A DNA stretch of 64,000 nt from Billgrantia saliphila (GTDB lineage: Bacteria; Pseudomonadota; Gammaproteobacteria; Pseudomonadales; Halomonadaceae). Shown one piece after another: positions 1 to 8,772 of this stretch. How positions within the stretch are numbered: the stretch's first letter is position 1; each line of letters opens with the position of its first letter. A model generated the notes under the pieces. The model saw nothing but the letters and a program-made list of their open reading frames with translations, ran no database searches and had not been told where the DNA came from. A program made the translations under genes and the position numbers. The stretch is from positions 248,001-312,000 of the forward strand of contig NZ_PJRN01000001.1 in NCBI RefSeq assembly GCF_002930105.1, given 5' to 3'.

Positions 1-177
1 AATGAACCCGTAGTTGGCCGGATAGAACATCGGGGTGGCCATGAAGCGGTCTACCAGCAGTGCCCCCATGTCCTTGTCGATCTCGTACTTGATCGGTGCG
101 TGGTTGGCGGGGATCTCGATGGCGACGTAGACGTCGTTGGGAAGGTCCTTGCCGGCGGGGATATGGTCGAAATTCAT
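1..177 (-). CDS. ppa: inorganic pyrophosphatase, N-terminal part (runs off the window)
   Basis: Hydrolyses pyrophosphate to two phosphates in the cytoplasm. The 59 visible codons begin [11 protein letters not shown] and contain [18 protein letters not shown] and FYPANYGFI, which are the conserved beginning of the family I soluble pyrophosphatase; the metal-binding Asp cluster lies beyond the window edge. The ATG at 177 follows a purine-rich AAGGAAGAAG ribosome site. It is divergent from the phosphatase/kinase gene, with about 240 bases between them. Because a PPi-consuming phosphofructokinase lies 2 kb away, the two enzymes compete for the same substrate. Identity is secure; only the 5' third is present. 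Confidence 0.95.
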   Translation of the reverse strand, partial: MNFDHIPAGKDLPNDVYVAIEIPANHAPIKYEIDKDMGALLVDRFMATPMFYPANYGFI

Positions 178-229
178 CGTCGCTTCTTCCTTCGTTGGCC
201 AAAAGTGAAGTCATCGCAAAATGCGCCAA

Positions 230-259
230 ATTATACGGAGCCGATTGGATGATTACCAA
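230..259 (-). promoter_or_regulatory. probable sigma70 promoter of ppa
   Basis: Read on the minus strand there is a -35 TTGGTA (259-254), an 18-base spacer and a perfect -10 TATAAT (235-230), about 50 bases before the ppa ATG. This is recognised by eye from the consensus; the start of transcription is not known. Confidence 0.55.
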
Positions 260-419
260 TGCGACATAGGTGACGAGCGGCGTGCCTGCCCGCCGCGGCT
301 TTAGCTTTGGTTGACAGGTGGCGGGTCCGACAACCGTGTATGATGGCCGACGTCAGAGTGTTCGGCCAGCCAATCGGAGCGAGCGGGTGATCAGCGGCGA
401 AATCATTAAGGAGCGTGTC

Positions 420-2147
420 TTGCCATCCAACCGTCTGTCGTTGAGCGTTGGCCAGGCCTTCGTGGCGCCGGATCGTCGCAACCATCGCAGCTCCATGTCG
501 GTCCGCATCGCGGAGGAGCCGGGGCAGCTCGCTGCCAAGGGCGCCTGCGCGCTGATCAGCGATACCAGCTCGCGTAATGCCATCGCCAAGCAGGCCGGCG
601 ATCTCAGCGTGCGCGGCTTTCTGGCCGACTATTTCTCGACCCCCGATCACTGGGACGTCAAGACGTCCGCGACGCGAGTGCTGCGCGCCCTTAACGGCTG
701 GTGCTACAGCCAGAGTACTTTCGTCGAGAACGGCAGCTACGTGGCGTCGCTCTCCGCCATGGTCTATCGCGGCCGCGAGTCGCACCTGTTCCATATGGGC
801 GATACCCTGGTGTTTCGCCTGCGAGGTGCGGAATTCGAACAGCTCTCGCGCGATCATGTCACCGACCTGGGGGGGTATCGCTATCCGTCGCGTGCGCTGG
901 GGTTGGATGGCAGCATCGATATCGACTACATGAATCTGCCGCTGAAGCAGGGCGATATTTTTCTGTTCACCACCCAGGCAGTGCGCGGCACGCTGATGCC
1001 CTCCGACTACGTTCGACTGATCCGGCAGGATGCCAGTGATCTCGATGCGGCCTGTGAACGGCTCGCCGAGGCGGCCCGCGAGCGGGCGCAGGAGCGCGGC
1101 TATGGCGCCGACCAGTTCTGCTTCCAACTGGTGCGCATCGACCAACTGCCGGAAGAGGAACGCGATCACCCGAGCCGCATCTATGGCGATCTGCCGATTC
1201 CCCCCGAGCTGGCGCCAGGGGAACGAATCGATGGACTGGAGGTGCAGGAGGTACTTTCGCGCACCGCTCAATCGCGAGTCTATCGGGTGCGCGACACCCG
1301 CAGCGAGCGCGAGATGGTGATGAAGGCGCCAAGCCCCGAGCTGTCCCATCGAAACGCCTATATGGAGCATTTCCTGCTGCAGCAATGGGTGGTGGAGCGG
1401 GTCAAGTCGCCGTTCGTCGCTCGCGTCATGGAGCCTTCGCGTCCGCGCCGTTACCTCTATTACCTGATGGCCTACGTCGAGGGCACTACGTTGACCGAAT
1501 GGGCCCGCCGCCATCCTCAGGCCAGCCTGGCTCAGCGGCTGGATATCGCCGCCCAGCTGGGCAAGGCGGTGCAGGCACTGCATCATCGCGATCTGCTGCA
1601 CCAGCGCATTCACCCCGACAATGTCCTGATCGACGTGCACGGACAGGTGGTATTGACCGACTTCAGCGCCTGCAGCATGCGCGATCTGGAAGGGCATCGC
1701 CGCTCGCGTGAGCTGGCGCGCCAGACCGGGCTTTCCGAGCACAGCGCTCCGGAATATGCGCTGGACGATAGCGTCGGGCGGCGCAGCGACCAATATTCGC
1801 TGGCTTCGACCATCTACTGGCTGGTGACCGGCGAGCTGCCCTACGAGTTGACGCCGGATCGCCTGCGTAGCCACACCGACCTCGAACGGCTGAGCTATCG
1901 CAGTGCGCGCTTGTTTAATCCCGAAGTATCGCCACAGCTCGACGACACCCTGCGGCGCGCGCTGGACCCTCAGCGTTCGCTGCGCTTCCGGCGCATGTCG
2001 GAGCTGCTCTATGCGCTGCGCCAGGATGGTCGTCCCGTTGCCGTGCATCGCGATCCCCGGCGTTTGCTGCGCGAACCGGCCAACTTCTGGCAGGGCGTGG
2101 CGGCTCTTCTCCTGTTGCTGCTCATACTCTCCTGGCTACTGAGATAG
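420..2147 (+). CDS. PP2C-like phosphatase / Ser-Thr kinase-like fusion, C-terminal membrane anchor
   Basis: A 575-residue protein of the bifunctional kinase/phosphatase family. The N-terminal half (about 1-240) is PP2C-like, with FHMGDT and GADQF segments. The C-terminal half (about 270-535) is a kinase fold with Lys302 in VMK, the loop HQRIHPDN (394-401) and DFS (414-416). A hydrophobic helix (about 552-573) ends the chain. Catalytic residues look damaged: the HRD Asp is Arg396, DFG is DFS, the PP2C ADG motif reads SDT, and the early Asp motif is not visible. The start is TTG 420, chosen because AAGGAG lies six bases upstream and the homologous region begins there; an in-frame GTG at 318 has no ribosome site. 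No partner gene is adjacent. A signalling or scaffolding role is inference. Confidence 0.8.
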   Translation: MPSNRLSLSVGQAFVAPDRRNHRSSMSVRIAEEPGQLAAKGACALISDTSSRNAIAKQAGDLSVRGFLADYFSTPDHWDVKTSATRVLRALNGWCYSQSTFVENGSYVASLSAMVYRGRESHLFHMGDTLVFRLRGAEFEQLSRDHVTDLGGYRYPSRALGLDGSIDIDYMNLPLKQGDIFLFTTQAVRGTLMPSDYVRLIRQDASDLDAACERLAEAARERAQERGYGADQFCFQLVRIDQLPEEERDHPSRIYGDLPIPPELAPGERIDGLEVQEVLSRTAQSRVYRVRDTRSEREMVMKAPSPELSHRNAYMEHFLLQQWVVERVKSPFVARVMEPSRPRRYLYYLMAYVEGTTLTEWARRHPQASLAQRLDIAAQLGKAVQALHHRDLLHQRIHPDNVLIDVHGQVVLTDFSACSMRDLEGHRRSRELARQTGLSEHSAPEYALDDSVGRRSDQYSLASTIYWLVTGELPYELTPDRLRSHTDLERLSYRSARLFNPEVSPQLDDTLRRALDPQRSLRFRRMSELLYALRQDGRPVAVHRDPRRLLREPANFWQGVAALLLLLLILSWLLR

Positions 2148-2169
2148 CCTCGCAAGCGAGCGCGTAAAA

Positions 2170-2202
2170 CGAGAAAGCCCGGCCAATGGCCGGGCTTTCT
2201 CG
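2170..2202. terminator. bidirectional terminator hairpin
   Basis: A perfect 15-bp stem with a three-base loop (AAT) lies between the convergent kinase-like gene and the phosphofructokinase gene. A-rich bases precede it and a short T run lies within the stem end, so it can serve both strands. Confidence 0.8.
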
Positions 2203-2218
2203 TTCAAGCGTGGATGCG

Positions 2219-3478
2219 TCAGAGCTTGAACTCCGGCAACTTGCGTTCGGCCTTGGCCAGCTTGAGATTCGCTACCTTGGGTAGGCCGTTCTCGAACGGG
2301 GGGTAGTCCTCCCCCTGAATCAGCGGGGACAGGTAGCGGCGACAGGCGTCGGTGATGCCGAAGCCGTCCTCGCGAATGTACTCGCGCGGCATGAACTTCT
2401 CGCGATTGGCCACCTCCGCCAGCGGCGCGGGCTCGATGCGCCATTCATAGGGCGAATCGCTGATGCGCTTGATGGCCGGCATCATGGCGTTCTTGCCGTC
2501 AACGGCCAGTTCCACGGCGTGCTGGCCGACCGCATAGGCTTGTTCCACATCGGTGCGTGACGCCAGATGGCGTGCGGCGCGCTGCAGGTAGTCGGCCACC
2601 GCCCAGTGGTACTTGTAGCCGAGGTCCTGCTTGACCATGCCGGCCAATGTCGGCGCCACGCCTCCCAGCTGACGGTGACCGAAGGCGTCGGTGTTGCCCG
2701 AATCGGCAAGGAAGGTGCCGTCCTCGTAGCGGGCACCCTCGGAGACGACGATCACGCAATAGCCGTACTTCTGCACGCACTCCTCGACGCGCGCCATCAC
2801 CTTGGTCCGCTCGAACGGCACCTCGGGGAAGATCACCAGATGGGGCGGCTCACCTTCACCTTCCCCGGCCAAGGCGCCCGCGGCAGCGATCCAGCCGGCG
2901 TGGCGGCCCATCACCTCGAGCACGAACACCTTGGTCGAGGTGGCGCACATGGAGGCGATGTCCAGCGAGGCCTCGAGCGTTGAGGTGGCGATGTACTTGG
3001 CTACGCTGCCGAAGCCCGGCGAGTTGTCGGTGATCGGCAGATCGTTGTCGACGGTCTTGGGCACATGGATGGCGGTCAGCGGGTAGCCCATCTTCTCGGA
3101 GAGCTGGGAAACCTTGAGGCAGGTATCGGCGCTGTCGCCACCGCCGTTATAGAAGAAGTAGCGGATGTCGTGGGCCTTGAAGACCTCGATGAGGCGTTCG
3201 TACTGGGCGCGGTGGCTCTCGATGTCCTTGAGCTTGTAGCGGCACGAACCGAAGGCGCCGCCGGGCGTGTGACGCAGGGCGGCGATGGCCTCGTCCGACT
3301 CCTGGCTGACGTCGATCAGGTCTTCGGTCAAGGCGCCGATGATGCCGTTGTGTCCGGCATAGACCTTGCCGATGCGATCGGCGTGTTGGCGACAGGCTTC
3401 GATCACGCCACAGGCGCTGGCGTTGATCACGGCGGTAACACCGCCAGACTGGGCGTAGAAGGCGTTATGCTGGGCCAT
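2219..3478 (-). CDS. pfp: pyrophosphate-dependent 6-phosphofructokinase
   Basis: Phosphorylates fructose 6-phosphate reversibly with PPi in the cytoplasm, linking glycolysis and gluconeogenesis. The 419-residue protein starts MAQHNAFYAQSGG and carries YNGGGDSADT, PKTVDNDLP and VMGRHAGW. In this superfamily a Lys in PKTxDND and an Asp in the glycine-rich loop mark use of PPi, where ATP enzymes have PGTIDND and GGDGS. Start at 3478 is favoured over an upstream in-frame ATG at 3574 because the family begins here and an AGGAG precedes it. It is monocistronic, and no ATP-type phosphofructokinase is seen in the window. Confidence 0.93.
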   Translation of the reverse strand: MAQHNAFYAQSGGVTAVINASACGVIEACRQHADRIGKVYAGHNGIIGALTEDLIDVSQESDEAIAALRHTPGGAFGSCRYKLKDIESHRAQYERLIEVFKAHDIRYFFYNGGGDSADTCLKVSQLSEKMGYPLTAIHVPKTVDNDLPITDNSPGFGSVAKYIATSTLEASLDIASMCATSTKVFVLEVMGRHAGWIAAAGALAGEGEGEPPHLVIFPEVPFERTKVMARVEECVQKYGYCVIVVSEGARYEDGTFLADSGNTDAFGHRQLGGVAPTLAGMVKQDLGYKYHWAVADYLQRAARHLASRTDVEQAYAVGQHAVELAVDGKNAMMPAIKRISDSPYEWRIEPAPLAEVANREKFMPREYIREDGFGITDACRRYLSPLIQGEDYPPFENGLPKVANLKLAKAERKLPEFKL

Positions 3479-3669
3479 GGGGCTTGCGTGCTCCTGGTCT
3501 CGTGCGGGGGAAGGTTCCGTTTCATACTTCACGACAAGGCGAAATATTTTAGCCGAAAGGCGGCGAACCTGCACGCCGCTGGAGGGGTGGCGCCGGGCCG
3601 TGCTAGTCTGCCGCTTTCTCGGCGGCAGGTAGTGAGCGCCTGCATCACTGGTGAAAGGGTCGAATCAAC

Positions 3670-5049
3670 ATGCACCTCCACATTCTCGGCATCTGCGGCA
3701 CCTTCATGGGCAGTCTGGCGTTGCTGGCGCGAGACCTGGGGCACACCGTCACCGGGTCGGATACGGGTGTCTACCCGCCGATGAGTACCCAACTGGAGGA
3801 AGCCGGAATCGAGCTGCAGGAGGGCTACCGTGCCGAGAATCTGTCGCCGCGCCCCGACCTGGTGGTGGTGGGTAATGCCATATCGCGGGGCAATCCGGAG
3901 GTGGAGGCCGTGCTCGACATGGGCCTGCCCTACGTCTCGGGCCCTCAATGGTTGGCCGAGCATGTCCTGTCGGGCAGGCGAGTCATCGCCGTGGCCGGTA
4001 CCCACGGCAAGACCACCACGGCGAGCCTTGCCGCCTGGCTGCTGGAATCGGCGGGCCTGGCGCCGGGCTTCCTGATTGGAGGCGTGCCGCGCAATTTCGG
4101 CATATCGGCGCGGCTCGGTGCCCCCGGGGCTCCGTTCGTGATCGAGGCGGACGAGTACGACACGGCATTTTTCGACAAGCGCTCTAAGTTCGTCCACTAC
4201 CGCCCCGAGATCGCCGTATTGGGCAATCTCGAGTTCGATCATGCCGACATCTTTGACGATCTGGCCGCCATAGAGCGCCAGTTTCACCATCTCGTGCGTA
4301 CCGTGCCGGGCAAGGGGCGGCTGCTGGTCGCCGACGCCGAGCCGGCCCTCGATCGAGTGCTGGCGATGGGGAGCTGGACGCCGGTGGAGCGCTTTGGCGA
4401 AGAGGCGACGAGCCCTTGGCGCATCGAGCTCGAGCGCGACGACGCCTCGCGCTTCCGCGTCGTTCACCAGCAGGGCGAGGTGAACGAGGACGCGGTGGTC
4501 GACTGGAGCCTGACGGGAGCTTACAACGCTCGCAATGCCCTGGCCGCTCTGGCTGCGGTGCATGCCTGCGGCGTCGATCTGGCGCGCGGCTGTGCGGCGG
4601 CTTCGCGCTTCGAGACCCCGCGGCGACGTCAGGAGCTGCGCGGTGAGGTGGCCGGCATCCAGGTGATCGACGACTTCGCCCATCACCCCACGGCGATCGC
4701 CGCCACCCTCGAGGGGCTGCGTGCCGCCACGCCACGCGGCCGGCTGCTGGCAGTCATCGAGCCGCGCTCCAATACCATGCGCCTGGGTACCCTGCGCGAG
4801 CGCCTGGCGGCAAGCGTGAATGCCGCCGACGCTGCATTCTGGTACCAGCCACCGGGGCTCGACTGGTCGCTTGACCCGATGCTCGTGGCGAGCCCGGTCC
4901 CGGCCAGGCTCGAGCAGGACATCGACGCCCTGGTGGCGGCGCTGGTGGCCGAGGCGCGCCCGCTCGATCGCATCGTGATCATGTCCAATGGCGGCTTCGG
5001 CGGCATTCACGCAAAACTGCTCGTTGCGCTAAAGGTGGCGCATGGCTGA
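3670..5049 (+). CDS. mpl: UDP-N-acetylmuramate:L-Ala-gamma-D-Glu-meso-DAP ligase
   Basis: Peptidoglycan recycling ligase: it joins the salvaged tripeptide L-Ala-gamma-D-Glu-mDAP to UDP-MurNAc using ATP. The 459-residue protein is a Mur ligase from end to end, beginning MHLHILGICGTFMGSLA, with the P-loop VAGTHGKTTTAS near residue 114, the EADEYD segment and the C-terminal DDFAHHPTAI typical of Mpl rather than MurC. The last eight bases overlap the start of ubiX, so the two genes are probably translated together. Confidence 0.96.
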   Translation: MHLHILGICGTFMGSLALLARDLGHTVTGSDTGVYPPMSTQLEEAGIELQEGYRAENLSPRPDLVVVGNAISRGNPEVEAVLDMGLPYVSGPQWLAEHVLSGRRVIAVAGTHGKTTTASLAAWLLESAGLAPGFLIGGVPRNFGISARLGAPGAPFVIEADEYDTAFFDKRSKFVHYRPEIAVLGNLEFDHADIFDDLAAIERQFHHLVRTVPGKGRLLVADAEPALDRVLAMGSWTPVERFGEEATSPWRIELERDDASRFRVVHQQGEVNEDAVVDWSLTGAYNARNALAALAAVHACGVDLARGCAAASRFETPRRRQELRGEVAGIQVIDDFAHHPTAIAATLEGLRAATPRGRLLAVIEPRSNTMRLGTLRERLAASVNAADAAFWYQPPGLDWSLDPMLVASPVPARLEQDIDALVAALVAEARPLDRIVIMSNGGFGGIHAKLLVALKVAHG

Positions 5050-5683
5050 GGCGAGTTCCGGGCCGATGGATAAGACGGCCTTTCGTCCGCCGGTCACGGT
5101 AGCGATTACCGGCGCCTCCGGTGCCCAATACGGGCTGCGGCTGATCGAGGCGCTGGTGGCCGCTGACCATGCGGTATGGGTGATGATCTCGAAGGCCGCT
5201 CATCTGGTGATCGACACCGAGACCGATGCCGCCTTGCCGGCACGTCCCGAGCGGCTGGCCGCAGCGCTGACGGAGCGCTGCGGCGCGCGCGCCGGCCAGA
5301 TTCGCTGCTTCGGTCGCGAGGACTGGATGGCACCGGTGGCATCGGGGTCCGGGGCACCGTCGGCGATGGTGATCTGTCCCTGCAGCACCGGCACGCTCTC
5401 CGCAGTCGCCACCGGGGCCAGCAACAACCTGATCGAGCGGGCCGCCGACGTGGCGCTGAAGGAGCGGCGCAAGCTGATCCTGGTGCCGCGCGAGACACCG
5501 CTGTCGGCGATTCATCTCGAGCATATGCTGTCCTTGACCCGCATGGGGGCGGTCATCCTGCCGGCAGCTCCCGGCTTCTACCATCGGCCCGTGAGTGTGG
5601 ACGATCTCATCGACTTCATCGTGGCGCGAATTCTCAACCAGCTCGCTATCGAGCACCGGCTCTTGCCGCGTTGGGGGGAGTAA
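5042..5683 (+). CDS. ubiX: flavin prenyltransferase UbiX
   Basis: Makes prenylated FMN, the cofactor of the UbiD decarboxylase in ubiquinone synthesis. The protein has 213 residues, usual for the family, with the FMN-binding ITGASGAQYG near residue 22, the CPCSTGTLSAVATG region, and VPRETPLSAIHLEHM near 150-165. An internal ATG at 5066 would remove eight residues and is an alternative start. It overlaps mpl by eight bases. Confidence 0.96.
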   Translation: MAEASSGPMDKTAFRPPVTVAITGASGAQYGLRLIEALVAADHAVWVMISKAAHLVIDTETDAALPARPERLAAALTERCGARAGQIRCFGREDWMAPVASGSGAPSAMVICPCSTGTLSAVATGASNNLIERAADVALKERRKLILVPRETPLSAIHLEHMLSLTRMGAVILPAAPGFYHRPVSVDDLIDFIVARILNQLAIEHRLLPRWGE

Positions 5684-5765
5684 GGGCGGTGACGCTTGCA
5701 AGGGGTGTCATGCCCCTGTCATCGGTTTCCGTCAGAGTCGGCGTACACGAACGAGGCCAACCCGC

Positions 5766-6389
5766 ATGATCAAGCTGTCGCTGATGTCGGTCTTCGTGCC
5801 GACGTTCCTGTTCGTCTCGCTGACGCCCGGCATGTGCATGACATTATCCATGGTGCTGGGCATGACCCAAGGCGTGCGCCGCACCCTGTGGATGATGATC
5901 GGCGAACTGGTCGGGGTGGGGCTGGTGGCCGCCGCCGCCGGTGCCGGTGTGGCGACGCTGATGTTGCGCCAGCCGGAACTCTTTGCCCTGTTTAAGTGGT
6001 TGGGCGGTGCCTACCTGGCCTATCTGGGCGTGATGATGTGGCGTTCGCGTGGACGCATGGCGATCCCGCTGGAGAGCATGGAGCTGGCGCCAGCGTCGCG
6101 TGGCCAGTTGGCGCTGCAAGGGTTCGTTACCGCCGTGGCCAACCCCAAGGGGTGGGCGTTCTTCGTTGCGTTGCTGCCACCTTTCCTCGATCCCGCGCAA
6201 CCGCTGAGCGGTCAGCTCGCAGCGTTGATCGCGGTGATCCTCACCATCGAGTTCGCTTGTCTCCTAATGTATGCCGCCGGCGGGCGCGGCCTTCGCCGCA
6301 TGCTGGGCGAAAGCGACAACGTGCGGCTGCTCAATCGTATCGCCGGCTCGCTGATGCTCGGCGTTGGCGCCTGGCTGGCCTTCGGCTGA
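5766..6389 (+). CDS. LysE/RhtB family exporter
   Basis: An inner-membrane efflux protein of the LysE/RhtB superfamily, whose members export amino acids or related small molecules. The 207 residues show about six hydrophobic segments and the family signature FVSLTPGMCMTLSMVLG near the N-terminus, with GGAYLAYLG and VANPKGWAFF further on. ATG 5766 begins MIKLSLMSVFVPT, matching the family; upstream in-frame codons are not conserved. The substrate cannot be told from sequence. It lies just after ubiX and converges on the DedA-PAP2 gene. Confidence 0.88.
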   Translation: MIKLSLMSVFVPTFLFVSLTPGMCMTLSMVLGMTQGVRRTLWMMIGELVGVGLVAAAAGAGVATLMLRQPELFALFKWLGGAYLAYLGVMMWRSRGRMAIPLESMELAPASRGQLALQGFVTAVANPKGWAFFVALLPPFLDPAQPLSGQLAALIAVILTIEFACLLMYAAGGRGLRRMLGESDNVRLLNRIAGSLMLGVGAWLAFG

Positions 6390-6404
6390 TCGGGTTCAGC
6401 ACGG

Positions 6405-7808
6405 CTAGATCGGCGGCAGCCAGATCACGCGAGCACTCAGCAATACCAGCGAGGCGGCGCTCAGTAGCTGCCAGGGGCAGGGGGAGAGCGGGGGGCGCGG
6501 CTTGCTCTGCCAGGCCAGGCGCACCAGAGCGCAGACCACTAACCCAAGCAGACCGCCGCCGATCAGATCGGTGAGCCAATGTACGCCGACCACCAGACGC
6601 GACAGCGCCATGGGAATGATCAAGGCGATGGCCAGCCAATAAGCCCAGAATCGTTTCCGCTGTGGTAGCTCGCTTGCGATGAAGGCCGCTGCGAGGCCGT
6701 ACACCACCACCGCCGATGAGGCGTGGGCGCTGGGATAGGAGAGCGAGCCAAGCAGGTAGTCGGGTGTTTCGGGGCGAGGGCGTGCGATGAGAGCCTTGCC
6801 CAGGGTATTGAGCACGGCGATGGCGCCGAGCCCGGCAGCGATATGGATGAACGCGGCCAGATGACGCCGAGCCAGCAGCCATGCACCCCAGGGCAGGATC
6901 AGGGCCAGGATGCCGACGAGGTCGCCGACCTTGGCCAGCAGCTGGCCGGCTTCGGGCAGCAGCGGCACGACGAGCGCTGTGAACAGGGCGTACACGTGCA
7001 GATCGATGGGGAAGGGGCCGTCCTGGCGAATCACTGCGATGGTCAGTCCCGAAAGGCCGCCCAGCGAGAAGATCAATAGCAACCAGCTTGCCAGCGGCAC
7101 TTCGCCCTGACCGCGCCAGCTCTGGCGTAGCCATAGCCGCCGGAGCAAGGGGCGTTGGCGCGCGCTCCGGGCCAGCAGGCGATAGACGCGGCCGCTGCGG
7201 CTGACCTGGTGGCGTAGCCAGGAGAAAGCCACGATCAATGTCACGACCAGCACCGCCAGCACCACGAGCAGTTCCTCGAGGCCTGAGGGAATGTCGAGCA
7301 GCTGCTGCCAGGTCTGGCCCAGTAGGTAGCCGGGCAGCACGTAGGCGGGTGCCCATAGGGCTGCCGATATAAGATTGGCCCAGAGGAAGGAGCGCGGCGC
7401 CATGTGCAGCATCCCCGCAGTGAGGGGAACAATCGGCCGCACGGGGCCGACGAAGCGGCCGAGGAATACCGACAAGCTGCCGTAACGCTGGAAGAAACGA
7501 GCGCCGCGGGCCAGCCATTCCGGGTGACGGGAGAGCGGCCACATCTGGATGACCCGCTCGCGTTGTGTGTAGCCCAGAGCGAAGCTGATGCCATCGCCCA
7601 GTACGGCTCCAGTGAAAGCCGCGAGCAGCAGTCCGGTCAACGCCATGTCCTGGTGCCCGGCGAGCGAGGCGACAGCCGTGATCAGCACCACACCGGGCAG
7701 TAGCAGCCCGATCAGAGCCAGCGATTCGACTAGGGCGATGGCGGCGATGAGCAGCAACAGCGTCTCGGGGGTGGGGGCGAGCTGCTGAAGAAACTCGGTA
7801 GGGCTCAA
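6405..7808 (-). CDS. DedA - PAP2 phosphatase fusion membrane protein
   Basis: A 467-residue polytopic inner-membrane protein combining two lipid-related domains. Residues about 1-200 are DedA (SNARE-associated Golgi type), with LLPGVVLI, FLGRFVGPVRPIVPLTAG and GDGISFALGY. Residues about 230-450 are a type 2 phosphatidic acid phosphatase with the three-part motif KALIARPRP, YPSAHAS and SRLVVGVHWLTD. DedA proteins are implicated in undecaprenyl-phosphate or phospholipid flipping, and PAP2 enzymes remove lipid phosphate, so recycling of a lipid carrier is a reasonable inference. The second motif reads PSAH instead of the usual PSGH. The gene begins 31 bases after the stop of the upstream GGDEF-like gene, so the three minus-strand genes are likely one transcript. 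Confidence 0.9.
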   Translation of the reverse strand: MSPTEFLQQLAPTPETLLLLIAAIALVESLALIGLLLPGVVLITAVASLAGHQDMALTGLLLAAFTGAVLGDGISFALGYTQRERVIQMWPLSRHPEWLARGARFFQRYGSLSVFLGRFVGPVRPIVPLTAGMLHMAPRSFLWANLISAALWAPAYVLPGYLLGQTWQQLLDIPSGLEELLVVLAVLVVTLIVAFSWLRHQVSRSGRVYRLLARSARQRPLLRRLWLRQSWRGQGEVPLASWLLLIFSLGGLSGLTIAVIRQDGPFPIDLHVYALFTALVVPLLPEAGQLLAKVGDLVGILALILPWGAWLLARRHLAAFIHIAAGLGAIAVLNTLGKALIARPRPETPDYLLGSLSYPSAHASSAVVVYGLAAAFIASELPQRKRFWAYWLAIALIIPMALSRLVVGVHWLTDLIGGGLLGLVVCALVRLAWQSKPRPPLSPCPWQLLSAASLVLLSARVIWLPPI

Positions 7809-7839
7809 GCATCGACTCCTTGTGTCTGCAATGGGCCGT

Positions 7840-8772
7840 TCAGGGTTCGCTGAGCTGTCGGGTCAGGGCCAGCAAGCGCTGTTCGAAGCGCGGCCAGCTC
7901 TCGCCCGCCAAGCGTTGACATAGCGCGGTGGGCACGCGTAGCGGGCCGGTATCGACGAGCACCGTGCTCTCGACGGTCTGTCCGATGCGCTGCTGTACCA
8001 TCTGGGCTCCGCTTTCGCTGGTGTCCGGCAGTACCAGCCAGAAGGTGGCCGGGCTCTGCCGGCCGAGGAAGTCGTGGCGCCTCGAGCAGCGGCTGACGGC
8101 CTGGCAGAGAGCGTCGAGCAGTGCCTGGCGCGCCCGGCTCCCGAACTGTTCGCTGGCCATTTCCAGCTGTGGCAAGTGGAGTACCAACACGGCAAGCGGC
8201 TGGTCCAGCTTCTGTGTGCGCTGGTACTCGCTGGCCAGCAATTCGTGCAACGCCTCGCGAGCCAGTGCGTTGCAGTGCGGGTCGCGAGGGTCGGTGGCGT
8301 TCAGCAGCGCCCGCTGACGTTTCTGCTCCCAGGGTATCAGGGCGGCTACCAGCGTCATGGCCAGATAGCTGATCGTCAGATGACCGTCCACCGTGGTCTC
8401 GCCAAGCAGCACTAGCCAGACGGGGGCCAACATCAGGTTGAGAAGCATGGCCGAAGCCAGTGGCAACAGCAGGACGGTCAGCAGCGGGGGCAACCCTAGC
8501 CACATGACGCCCGATTCGTCGAGACGGGGCAGCTCCAGCGCCAGCATTAGATAGCCCGCGATCAATGCCAGATAGGCCGACAGGCGAGCCTGATTGGCGC
8601 TCGACAGGCGTAGCAGGCAGGCCACGAGCATGACCAGGGCCAGAGCGGTGGGCAACAGAATGCGATCATATTCGCCCATCAGGTAGTGCCAGATCGCATA
8701 ACCGCCCAACAGCAGTGCAGCGGTGGCGTAGGCAACGATAAAGCGCATCGCGCGTTCGCGGTTGTCATCCAT
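7840..8772 (-). CDS. membrane protein with a degenerate GGDEF domain (second of pair)
   Basis: A 310-residue protein with about six N-terminal transmembrane segments (18-150) and a cytoplasmic domain (160-305) shaped like a diguanylate cyclase. The start of the domain reads TDPRDPHCNALA, resembling the usual TDPLTGLxNRR. The signature that should be GGDEF reads SPATF (240-244) in the context RRHDFLGRQSPATFWLVLP. Cyclase activity is therefore not expected; a c-di-GMP or nucleotide sensor, or a signalling scaffold, is possible but unproven. Its start overlaps the end of the upstream paralogue by eight bases. Confidence 0.75.
   Translation of the reverse strand: MDDNRERAMRFIVAYATAALLLGGYAIWHYLMGEYDRILLPTALALVMLVACLLRLSSANQARLSAYLALIAGYLMLALELPRLDESGVMWLGLPPLLTVLLLPLASAMLLNLMLAPVWLVLLGETTVDGHLTISYLAMTLVAALIPWEQKRQRALLNATDPRDPHCNALAREALHELLASEYQRTQKLDQPLAVLVLHLPQLEMASEQFGSRARQALLDALCQAVSRCSRRHDFLGRQSPATFWLVLPDTSESGAQMVQQRIGQTVESTVLVDTGPLRVPTALCQRLAGESWPRFEQRLLALTRQLSEP

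Noticed and set aside
318-419. Upstream extension of the kinase-like protein from GTG 318
   Set aside because: No ribosome site; a perfect TTGACA at 311-316 suggests promoter DNA here, and TTG 420 has AAGGAG at correct spacing.
231-2048. 605-codon open frame on the minus strand opposite the kinase-like gene
   Set aside because: Shadow of a GC-rich gene: no recognisable domain, composition is His/Gln/Ala-rich, and the plus-strand protein has clear family motifs.
3529-5010. 493-codon minus-strand frame opposite mpl
   Set aside because: mpl is unambiguous on the plus strand; the antisense translation has no family features.
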